From positions 136,856,242 to 136,920,241 of the forward strand of contig NC_133123.1 of assembly GCF_033568475.1 (NCBI RefSeq): DNA of 64,000 nucleotides, read 5' to 3'. Positions within the stretch are counted from its first letter, which is position 1, and each line of letters opens with the position of its first letter. Shown in pieces: positions 36,806-46,832 of the stretch. Below the pieces are notes generated by a model, which was not told where the DNA came from, did no database searches, and saw only the letters and a program-made list of their open reading frames with translations. A program made the position numbers and the translations under genes. The DNA is from Henckelia pumila. Taxonomy: Eukaryota; Streptophyta; Magnoliopsida; Lamiales; Gesneriaceae.

Positions 36806-39067
36806 ATGGTGGGATCAATGAAGTTTGATATTGAGAAGTTCACGGGCAAGAACGATTTTTCGCTCTGGAGAATTAAGATGCGGGCAATCCTGATACAACA
36901 AGGATTGCTGGAGGCTCTTAAGAAAAAGGAGGAGATGTTCGATGAGATAAAGAACAATGATGAATTGCTCAAGAAAGCACACAGTGCAATTATTCTCTGT
37001 TTGGGAGATAGACCTCTTCGGGAGGTGGCCAGAGAAGAATCTGCAGTGGCGGTGTGGCTTAAACTCGAAAATTTATACATGACGAAATCCCTGGCTAATC
37101 GTTTGTACATGAAACAGAGATTGTATTCCTTTGTGATTAAGGATGAGAAGAACCTTGAAGACCAGATCGAAGAATTCACCAAGATATTGGATGACTTGGA
37201 GAATACTGAAGTAAAGCTTGAGGATGAAGATCGGGCTTTGATACTTCTGAATGCTCTTCCTAAAGCATATGAAAATTTCAGGGATGCTTTGCTATATGGA
37301 AGATAACAGACGATAACATTGGAAGAAGTTATGTCTGCTATTCAATCCAAGGAACTTCAGAGAAAATCGAACACAAACACTGAATCACATGGAGAAGGTC
37401 TTACGGCAAGGGGCAGAAGTGATAAGAGGACATCCAGTGGGAAATACAGGCCAAAGTCCAGATCGAAGAGTCAAGGAAGATACCAGAACAGAAACTTGGG
37501 TAATATGAAGTGCTATGCCTGTCAGAAGGTTGGACATCTGCAAAGATATTGTCCTGAAAGGAAAGGGAAGCAACAGGAAAAACCCAAGGATGATGGTACT
37601 CTGGCCGTAGCTACAGATGGATATGACTCAGCAGAAGTATTGGTGGTTTCTAAAGGTGATCAAAACCACGAGTGGATACTGGATTCAGGATGCTCCTTTC
37701 ACATGTGTCCTATAAGATCTTGGTTTGAAAAATTGGAGGAATCAGATCAGGGCATGGTGTTGTTGGGGAATAATCAATCATGCAGAATAAAGGACTCTGG
37801 AAATATCAGAATAAGGATGCATGATGGTATTGACAGAGTACTCACCAAGGTGAGGTATGTGCCCGAGTTGAAGAGAAACTTGATATCATTGGGAACGCTT
37901 GATGCTCAGGGATATTCATTCAAATCAGGAGCAGGCAGTATCTCAGTGTCAAAAGGATCTCTTGTTGTTATAAAAGCTGTCAAGAGGAACCTCCTGTATG
38001 TACTACAAGGTGAAACGATTATTGGAAGTACAACAAGTATTCAGGAACAGCAAGACAGGACCAAGCTATGGCATCTGAGGCTTGGACATGTAAGTGAGAA
38101 GGGATTGCATGAGCTGTCTAAACAGGGTCTGTTAGGTAGAGATAAGATCGAATCACTTGAGCTGTGTGATAGTTGTGCTCTTGGGAAATCAAAAAGAGTA
38201 TCGTTTGGTCAAGGAAGTCACACAACTGAGCAACCATTGGCCTACATTCATTCAGATCTATGGGGTCCTTCTCGGACAGAAACTCATGGTGGAGGCAGAT
38301 ACTTCATGTCTTTGATAGATGATTACTCAAGGAGAGTATGAATATTCATCTTAAAGACTAAGGATGAAGCATATGATAAGTTCAGAGAATGGCTGCTGGC
38401 AGTTGAGAACAAGAGTGATCGAAGAGTTAAACACCTGAGAATAGATAATAGGCTGGAATACTTATCAGATAAGTTTGTCAAGCTATGCAAGGAGAAAGAC
38501 ATTACCAGACACAGAACAGTGGCAGGAACGCCACAGCAAAATGGCATGGCAGAGAGAATGAACAAAACTCTTCTGGAAAGGGTCAGATGTATGTTGATCA
38601 ATGCTTCTCTTCCTAAGTCCTTCTGGGGAGAAGCATTATCTACTGCATGCTATTTGGTCAATAGGTGTCCATCCAGTGCGATTGGTTTCAAGACACCAAT
38701 GGAAAAGTGGAGTGGAACACCTGTAGACTACTTGAACTTGAGGGTATTCGGATGTCTTGCATATGCTCATCTGAAACAGGACAAGTTGGAAGCAAGGGCA
38801 GTCAGATGTATATTAATTGGGTATCCGGATGGTGTGAAGGGTTATAAGGTTTGGAACCTGGAATCAAGAGGTCCAAAGTGCTTCAACACCAGGGATGTAA
38901 AGTTTGATGAATCCAAACTGGGATATAAAATGAATACAGATGGAAAGGATAGTCAGATCAGTGTGAATGATAAACTACCGATTGAGGTGGAGTCTTCTGT
39001 GCCAAATGAAGGGTCAGAAGATGTCATGGCAATAGGCGGGAGTGGAACCGGGAAAAAGCAAACTTGA
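36806..39067 (+). pseudogene. Copia gag-protease-integrase, interrupted by two stop codons
   Basis: The frame opens at ATG 36806 (MVGSMKFDIEKFTGKNDF, a gag). A stop TAA at 37304-37306 follows ALLYGR and the protein continues in the next segment. Next come a CCHC zinc knuckle (CYACQKVGHLQRYC), the protease motif WILDSGCSFHMCP, and the GAG-pre-integrase region (LWHLRLGHVSEKGL). The integrase has HSDLWGP, a degenerate RIDNRLEY and QQNGMAER. TGA at 38339-38341 interrupts the integrase after DDYSRRV and looks like a changed tryptophan codon. The frame ends at 39067. Without RT the element cannot replicate on its own. Confidence 0.88.
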
Positions 39068-39790
39068 AGAACAAGGGATGGAAAGAATAGCGTGATGATC
39101 CGAGTTTAGATGGTTTGTGTGAGCTGTCAATGATAGTGTTGAGTTTCATAAACATGAACATGCTAGAGCTATTTGTACCAAGACTTGTTGGTGATTAAGT
39201 TGTTGTCTTGTTGATGTATATAGGATTTGAGATGATGTGTAAATCCTTGAGACAACATGTTGTTGTAGCTTAATGCCTTTTCTATAACAATGAATCTTGT
39301 ATGTTATATGAGTTTATATTGAGATGATTTTTAAGGCCTTGTGATGATCTATTCCTATCAACTTTATTATGTTTAAGAATGCATGCTAGCTTATAGTGTG
39401 GAATAGACTTTGTATAAGTTGATAGTAGATGAAAAAGGCATGAAAGAACACATTTTGACAGCAAAAGTTTCTGTTCCTTTTTCTGGAAATGTGCTCGCTC
39501 GATCGGTGAAATATCACGGATCGAGCGAGGCCATCGTTGCAGGGACAGAAAGCTTGGAGATTGTGGCTCACTCGATCGGTGAAATATTGCAGATTGAGCG
39601 AGGCCACATATTGATTGCACCCGAGAGTTGGGCCAAGGTGCTCGCTCGATCGGCAGCTTTTCACCGATCGAGCGAGGTGCTCAATTTTTTTTTTTTTTAA
39701 AAAATTTATTTTATTTTGTTTAGACTTTGATTCTTGTCTATTAATTATGATGATTTGATTAAATGAGAGATTAGAACTCGGGTCGTCACA
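39068..39790 (+). repeat. Probable truncated 5' LTR of element III (left edge unknown)
   Basis: The segment ends ACTCGGGTCGTCACA at 39790, six bases before a perfect methionine-tRNA primer site, so its right end is an LTR end. The 3' LTR of element III starts TGTAACGCCCG at 62654, but that start is not present here, so the 5' LTR has lost its left part or the junction with the copia element is a deletion. The comparison with the 3' LTR cannot be completed because the window ends first. The stretch 39068-39480 shows no protein. Confidence 0.5.
39494..39676. repeat. Three spaced palindromes (CTCGCTCGATCGG type) in LTR
   Basis: Imperfect hairpins lie at 39494-39529, 39567-39602 and 39641-39676. 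Each has arms of the form ctcgctcgatcgg ... ccgatcgagcgag around a short AT-rich centre. The middle copy is degenerate on its right arm. Confidence 0.85.
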
Positions 39791-39795
39791 ACAGG

Positions 39796-39807
39796 TGGTA
39801 TCAGAGC
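39796..39807 (+). other. Primer binding site of element III (initiator Met-tRNA)
   Basis: TGGTATCAGAGC is the standard complement of the plant initiator methionine tRNA 3' end. It follows the LTR end at 39790. Confidence 0.85.
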
Positions 39808-40150
39808 GAGAAAATTCTGGACTAAGATAGATAGCGAGTGGGGTAGATCGAGTCTTCTTCCTTGCTTACTTATTTATTATGCTATGGTTTATTACATGCT
39901 TGACTTACATGTTATGAATGCTAGCATGTTTTACTTTCAAGTATTTTATTACAGGATGTTGTATATATTTTATTTGAAAGTAGGATTTATGATGATTAAA
40001 GACGCATGCTTATTGCACTATCTGACATGATAAATGTAGTAACCCAGGTTCCATTTTAAGATAATAATATGTTAAACATGATTAAGGGTTAGTAATTTCG
40101 GAATGTTATTGGACTTCGGAAGGGAATATGGGCTTTTGACTTTGGGCCAG

Positions 40151-40428
40151 ATCGGAAGCTCCGAACCCAGATCGGAAGCTCCGATCCTAGCCACTTCGGA
40201 ACCTCAGCGGAAGCACCGAGATCGGAAGCTCCGATCCTGGAACGGACGTTCCGATCTCCAGCTGCCAGCAATGCTCGATGACTCAGCCGCGAGTTTTGAC
40301 AAGTGTTGAACGTAGAGAAGATCGGAAGCTCCGATCGCCCGATCGGAAGTTCCGATCCTGGCGTGCCTTGCATGCACGCAATGAGCTGGATCGGAAGCTC
40401 CGATCCCGAAATCGGAAGTTCCGATCCT
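40151..40428. repeat. Array of ATCGGAAGCTCCGAT-type palindromes upstream of the LTR TATA box
   Basis: About nine copies of a 15-17-bp near-perfect palindrome, ATCGGAAGCTCCGAT or ATCGGAAGTTCCGAT, at about 40151, 40171, 40206 (degenerate), 40221, 40241, 40321, 40342, 40390 and 40411. Spacing is irregular. The same array is in the 3' LTR at 56410-56687. The position just before the TATA box suggests binding sites for a regulator, but this is inference. Confidence 0.85.
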
Positions 40429-40444
40429 GGCCGGGAATTTTTCC

Positions 40445-40452
40445 TATAAATA
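40445..40452 (+). promoter_or_regulatory. TATA box of element II LTR
   Basis: TATAAATA, 17 bp after the palindrome array. The matching copy in the 3' LTR is at 56704-56711. Confidence 0.65.
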
Positions 40453-41499
40453 AGGCTCGTTCGATTTCATTTTGAAATACGAATTCCCGAGTTTCTTTCT
40501 TCAGTTATATAGTGTGAGATAGACACTTGAGGGCCCTATCGGCTATAATAGAAGTTCTGGAATAACCAAGGTGTGGTTATAGTCATCCGGGACTAGCGAC
40601 TTCAAAGGGCTAACTACGGACGAAGGTATGGTCCGGGAATCTGTTTAAGTTTTGGGAGTACTTATTAGCTTAGTTAAGACTTATAGAATTTATGTAGTGA
40701 TACGGTGAACTTTTGAATATAGGCTTGGAACCTAGGGTCCTACTTTACTTGAACTAGCCTAGAGGTACGTACACATTGACTGAGATTGCCAGCGAGTATA
40801 CATGTTTATATGTTGCATTTATTTGGCATTATTATATGGCATGATATATGATTTACCGCTTTCTTTATTCATATGTCATGTGCATATACACGTTGAGCCT
40901 ATACCTTGTTATACCTGACTATAGAGCCGCTCAACTCTATACTCGATAGTCTGTCACTGAGAGTACCGCGACGGCGGGGGCATTTATGTCTGTCTACTCT
41001 GGTGTACTAGACGAGTGTGGTTGCACCCAGAGGTTGATCCGTGCGGTGGCAGCACTCATGTGGCGCCGGTTTCGAGCATGATTTTTCAGATGACCCTGTA
41101 CCAGTCATCATGTTGCATGCATTATATACATATGTTTACTCATGTCTATGTACTGGGCATTAGCGCTCACGTCCTAGTTGTTATCTTGGACACTCTATTC
41201 CATGGGGCAGGTCGCAGGATGGACGGAGCTGGTAGTTCAAGGCAGGACTAGGGAGCAGGAGCCTTGAGGATTTTATTATACAACAAGATTCGATATAGCT
41301 GTATAATGTTTACTGTTTAAGATTTCGATTTGGTTGTATCACTACAGATTTAAGCTTGGATTATGTTACTAAGCTGATATATAAATTATGGTTTTGTCTC
41401 CGCATGTTTTACTCTGTTAAGTTATTTTGCTGTATTAAGTTTAATGCATGCTATTAGTTTCCAGTTAGTAGGTGATACCATGCAGGGTCACTACATTTT

Positions 41500-41511
41500 T
41501 GGTATCAGAGC
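41500..41511 (+). other. Primer binding site of element II (initiator Met-tRNA)
   Basis: TGGTATCAGAGC starts four bases after the LTR end. Confidence 0.92.
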
Positions 41512-41576
41512 ATGCTTAGATTTTGGGATTAGTACTTGGGATTTAGTCTAGTAATTCTTGTGCATTTGGGATTTTA

Positions 41577-44163
41577 ATGTGCAATTCTTTTCAGGATATG
41601 GCTGACGAGAGTCACGGTAGTGTTGGCCAGGGAGGTGGTCATCATCATCGTCGCCATCATCATCATGATGATCATCATCGTCATCATGGGGGTAGACGTT
41701 GCTACTCTATCAATAAGTTCATGCAAGTAGGACCGAAACCCTTGGTGGGAGGCGATAATCCTGAACAGGCGAGGAGTTGGATGTCTAAACTCGAGAGTAC
41801 TTTTCGTGCTTTTGATTGTACTGAGGATCAGAAATTGGAAGTTCTAGAATTTGTTCTAGAGGATCGAGCACGTTTTTGGTGGGATGCCAAAGCTGCTCAG
41901 GCACGTACTGAGAGAGGACAGGTGACTTGGGGGGATTTATGTCGGAATTTCCAGAAATTATATTTTTCTCCGGCTGTTCGCTAAGCACGATCTATGGAGT
42001 TGCTTACTCTGAGGCAAGGATCAACGACTATTGATCAATATCAGCAACGATTTCTTGATCTGCTACCTTTCAGTCCTCATATCAATGAGAGTGATGCATC
42101 GAAGTATGATATCTTTCTACAAGGTTTGAACCAAGATATCTACTCTCAGGTTGTCGTCTGTGATGACCCGGTATCTTTTGAGACTTTGGTGAACCGTTGC
42201 CGTCTTGTGGAGACTAGCAACAGGCGTGCACAGCTGATGATGCCAGCACAGCCTAGTGGATTTTTTGAGCCTCGAGCTCAATCTGTTGTGCAATCTGGAC
42301 CTACATCTTCTTCTACTCCTACTACTTCATCTGGATCTCGTGGTTCACGAGGTATGTTCCGTTTCGGAAAGAAGAAGAAGAAGGAGGAATTTTGTAGCCA
42401 TTGTGGAGGGAAGCATCCTGCAGCTTCATGTCGGAGAGCTACTGGTGCTTGTTATATTTGCGGTCAGCAGAGACATCTGCGGAGAGATTGTCCTCAGCGC
42501 ATGGGTTCTGCTAATGGATCGGGATCACAGGTTGGATCTCAGGCTTCTATTCTTCCACGTCAGCATCCAGCACCACAGAGTTCTTCTGGATATCGTCCCC
42601 AGACTCAAGGGCAGGTGTTTGCTCTGTCTCAGGAGCAGGTTACAGAGGAAAGCGATCGCATGTTGGCAGGTACCTTTCTGTTATGTGGTATTCCTGCACT
42701 TGTATTAATTGATATTGGAGCATCGCATTCCTTTATTTCTAGTCGCTTTGTTAAGAGACATAGATTACCTTATGTATCATTAGATATGGATTTAGTTGTA
42801 TCTACTCCGTTGGAGCAAGAGATAGTAACTAAGCGTCTAGTGATGGGTTGCCTTTTGGAGTTTGAGGGTAATGTGTTAGCAGCTAATTTGATGATATTAG
42901 CGATGGCAGATTTTGACTGTATCTTGGGAATAGATATGCTGACTTTGTATCACTCTACTGTGGATTGTTATCAGCGTCTGGTACAGTTTCATCCAGTTGA
43001 GGGTGATAGCTGGTATTTTTATGGTGAGGGTGCGCGACCTCCGATGCCACTTGTTTCGGCTCTGAAGGCATGTCATGTCTTGGAGTCAGGTGGGGAGGGC
43101 TACCTCATCTATGCAGTTGATATGTCCACGAGTAGTACGGGTATTGATCAGTTACCGGTTGTCAGCGAGTTTCCTGATGTATTCCCTGATGAGATTCCTG
43201 GTTTTCCTCCGGTGCGAGAGGTTGAATTTGGTATTGATTTAGTACCAGGAACTACGCCTATATCCCGAGCGCCTTATCGTCTGGCACCCTCAGAGATGAG
43301 GGAATTGAAACAGCAGTTACAAGATCTGCTTGATAAGGGATATATTCGTCCGAGTGTTTCTCCGTGGGGAGCACCTGTATTATTTGTCAAGAAGAAGGAT
43401 GGATCGATGCGATTATGCATTGATTACAGGCAGTTGAATCGTGTCACCATCAAGAATAAGTATCCTTTGCCACGAATTGATGATCTGTTCGATCAACTAC
43501 AGGTTACTTTTGTCTACTCCAAGATAGATCTGAGATCTGGATACCATCAGATGCGGGTACGAGACTCAGATATATCTATGACTGCTTTCAGGACCAGATA
43601 CGGGCATTATGAATTTCTGGTAATGTCATTCGGTTTGACGAATGCACCGGCAGTCTTCATGAATCTGATGAATCAGGTATTTCGAGAATATCTGGATAGA
43701 TTTGTCATCGTCTTCATTGATGATATTCTTGTCTATTCTCATGACAAGGATGAGCATGCACAACATCTAAGGATTGTTTTACAGACGATACGAGATAAGC
43801 AGCTGTATGCAAAATTGAGCAAGTGTGAATTCTGGCTTGATCGGGTAGTGTTTCTCGGTCATGTGATTTCTAATGAAGGGATATCTGTTGATCCTAGTAA
43901 GATAGAGGCAGTGCTGAACTGGTCTCGTCCGACGACGGTTGCTGAGATTCGTAGTTTCTTGGGTCTAGCTGGTTATTACCGTCGGTTCATCGAGAATTTT
44001 GCACAGTTGGCAAGGCCTTTGACACAGCTTACACGGAAAGATGTTGCCTTCATATGGTCCTCGGATTGTGAGGAGTCATTTCACGAGCTGCGTGGATGTC
44101 TTACTACTGCACCTGTGCTAGCTCTACCTTCTGGATCAGGAGGTTAAGTTGTCTATACTGATG
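41577..44163 (+). pseudogene. Element II gag-protease-RT and start of RNase H (first part)
   Basis: The frame opens at ATG 41577, or 41598 if MADESH is the true start. The N-terminus is strikingly histidine-rich (11 His in 16 residues). A gag domain follows (PKPLVGGDNPEQARSWMSKL), interrupted by TAA 41982-41984. A CCHC knuckle follows ([14 protein letters not shown]). The protease active site reads [10 protein letters not shown], where the family has D-T-G. RT is complete, with [13 protein letters not shown] second stop, TAA 44145-44147, falls just before the RNase H motif VVYTDAS, and there element I is inserted after DAS. The frame is otherwise open, so this copy decayed little before element I arrived. 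Confidence 0.92.
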
Positions 44164-44168
44164 CCTCT

Positions 44169-46785
44169 TGAAACGACCCTAACTCTATAATTAATAAATA
44201 AATATGCGGAATTTTTTTTTTTATACTTACTAAATATAACATGTACATACATGCCCATACATATATGCACAAAATAAAAAGATTTAAAATAAATAAATAA
44301 CTTAAATAAAAATGCATTCTTTAATAAAATAAATATCTGAATCAAATACGTAATTAAAATGCTGTCATAAGAAAATAATTAAAAACTGCATGCACTGAAA
44401 ATATTTAAATAAATTATCCAAAAACTCAACCACTGAAAATAATTAAAAATATTTAACGTGCTGGAATATTCAAACATGTATCATGACTCAGATATCTATC
44501 ACGGTCACGGGGTCACTGCATGTCCGCTCATATGTCCTCGCCTCCGGTGGGTACAACATCATCCTCAACGTACTCACCTGCACCATACCAGTGTAGTGAG
44601 CCTAGAGGCCCAACATGCTAACATAACAAGGGTTTAAAATAATTTAAATCAATTTACTACTAATACATAACGTATACATGAATGAGCATGCTTAAAAATA
44701 TCATAACATAACTTAACTTAAATTAACTTAAATATCATAATACATAAATATTGTTGAGCAAATTATTTTCTAACATCGCATGGTTGTATCCGTAGTGTAA
44801 CCTTAAATCATACATTAAATACTGATCAGCGTGGAAACCAACGTACGTGGCGGTGACGAATCACCTCTTAAATTGGCAGTAAACTGCCCTTCAATAGTTC
44901 ACATATGGGGACAAATCCCCCTCAAATCTCAAATTGTCACACTACTTCAACTTCCAACATAAAATATTTTCTTATTGCTCAACCTTAAACATTAAATCAT
45001 ACATAAAATTATTTCATGAATGCATGTACTTAAATAAAATGTGTGTCCTTCATATATATTTAATTTAATTTCATACTAACATATAAATATAAAAATAATC
45101 TTCAATGCATAAAAATAATTAAATATATATTCCGGACACATGCAATTTCTCATGGATTGTACTGGACTGTTGGCCCTAACACTCAAGCCCATTTACTTAA
45201 ATCTGGCCCATTAACACTGAGACTGGCCCAATAACATACTTAAGCCCAATAAAAAATTATTCTAAGCCCAATTAAATAATTAAAGCCCATTAAAACATTC
45301 TAGGCCCAATAACAACTTAATCTGGCCCAATGGGCCCAAAAGCCCAAAGACTGGCCCGACAATTTTCATGGGCCCTAAAGCCCATAAAAATTAGTGGACT
45401 AACTTAATTAAATTAATTAAGCCCAAATACTAACCTAAGTGAAGCCCATTAATTAAATTAATCTAATTAGCCCAATTAAACTCTTAAATTCATTAATTAA
45501 CTTAAAAATAAAATACCCGAGCCCAACTAACTTAACCCGGACCAGGACCCAACTAACTTAACCCACTTACTACCAGACCCGACTCGGACCCAAGACCCAA
45601 CCCGGAACCACCCTGAAACCCTAAACCTGCCGCCTCCCCCTTTTCCCTCTTCCCGTCTCTACTACAGCCGAGTGCAGCAGCCGTTCCCAGGCTGCCGCCG
45701 GCTTGCTCCGGCCGCCCCTGGCCAGAGCGTCGCCGCCCAGACGTAGCCCACGTCTGGGCGGACCTAACCTGCACCAACCCTCAGCCCCATGCCGCCCACG
45801 ACGCCGAGGCCGAAGCCCCTTCCCGAAACCCTAGTCTGTGCCTCCCATGGAGACCGAACAACCAAGGCCGATTTCTGGGCTCGTTTGGCTCGAGCCACTC
45901 GAGCCTAGACCCACCTTAGACCTCTTACCAACCAAGACCAGCAGCTAGAACGAGCCATGACCAGGAAAATCGTGAGTCGAATGAAAATCACATACACAAG
46001 AATCAACCAACAAAAAAACCGATCAAGTTTTCTGAAATTTCTTTAAACAAATCGATGCCTACACAACACACACATAATGATATCTGATAGGTACAAAAAA
46101 CTTGGAAGAAACACATGCCTTGCACCGAAATTGAAGAGATAAAGGCGCGTGGAACGATTCCGAGACGACGGAACGATGATCAACACCTTGGAAGCTTAAA
46201 GAAAATCGAGCTATGGCCGAAGTCTGCTGCAGAAGACGAAGGAGGAGGGGGTGTGGCGGCTGAGGCTTTGAAACGTGGGGTTGGGTAGGCTTAGGGTAAG
46301 GTTTTTAATTAAAAATAGGTTTTTAGGAAATTAAATATATTAATAAGGATTTTAATATATAAAATATATAACTTAAAAACTCCAATTAAGAATTAAAATC
46401 TGATACTAACATTAAAATCCCGAATATACAATTAAGGGAATTTTAAAAGTGCTAAAAAGTCATTATTTTGGCTTATTTTGAATAAAAACGGACTCCTAAA
46501 ATTATATAAAATTAAATACTAAAAATTTTGAGCAAATAAAACTCAAAATAATATTTTTGGGCTCTTAAAAGGCTCATGAATTAAATTGGCTAGAAAGTTG
46601 TCATCTCGTCCGTTCACGGTCCCGTCTACGCGATAAAATAATTAAAATACTAAAAATCATAAAAATAACTAATTATGGGTTAAATGCTTAAAAATCAATT
46701 AAATCATGCACAAATAATTCACATAATTATTTAACCCATAAATCTAAAATTTAAATAATTAAATTCCCTAATTATGCATGCGAAT
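44169..46785 (-). repeat. Element I 3' LTR, missing its first 28 bases
   Basis: It matches the 5' LTR (51634-54276) to base 46785. The terminal segment containing TGTAACACCC is then absent and a run of 14 C (46786-46799) stands where LTR start and purine tract should be. Confidence 0.9.
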
Positions 46786-46799
46786 CCCCCCCCCCCCCC
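46786..46799. repeat. C14 homopolymer replacing the LTR/purine-tract junction
   Basis: Fourteen cytosines in a row lie exactly where element I should have its purine tract (plus-strand CCCCCC) and the first 28 bases of the 3' LTR. Either a real deletion with tract growth or a sequencing or assembly error. Confidence 0.8.
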
Positions 46800-46832
46800 T
46801 TAAATTGGATTTCGTCCTCGAAATTAAAGTAC

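Larger units (their letters stand above)
35964..39067 (+). mobile_element. Ty1/copia element, 5' part only (LTR, gag, protease, integrase)
   Basis: A 5' LTR, a primer site and a gag-protease-integrase frame are present. Reverse transcriptase, RNase H and the 3' LTR are missing. The domain order (integrase before RT) is the copia order. The right edge is not defined: recognisable copia protein stops at 39067, and the next identifiable sequence is the LTR end of a gypsy element. The five bases before the LTR are AAGAG, but no matching right duplication can be found. Confidence 0.88.
40035..41495 (+). repeat. Element II 5' LTR, 1461 bp
   Basis: Starts TGTAGTAACCCAGG and ends GGGTCACTACA. It carries the palindrome array at 40151-40428 directly followed by a TATA box (TATAAATA, 40445-40452), so transcription probably starts soon after this point. 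Confidence 0.95.

Noticed and set aside
40151-40428. CRISPR-like array
   Set aside because: The units are palindromes with irregular spacers inside an LTR of a eukaryotic genome. No cas genes.
40103-40475. Open frames over the palindrome array, repeated at 56357-56734
   Set aside because: LTR sequence. The repeated 'DRKLRSW'-like protein is only translation of the palindromes.
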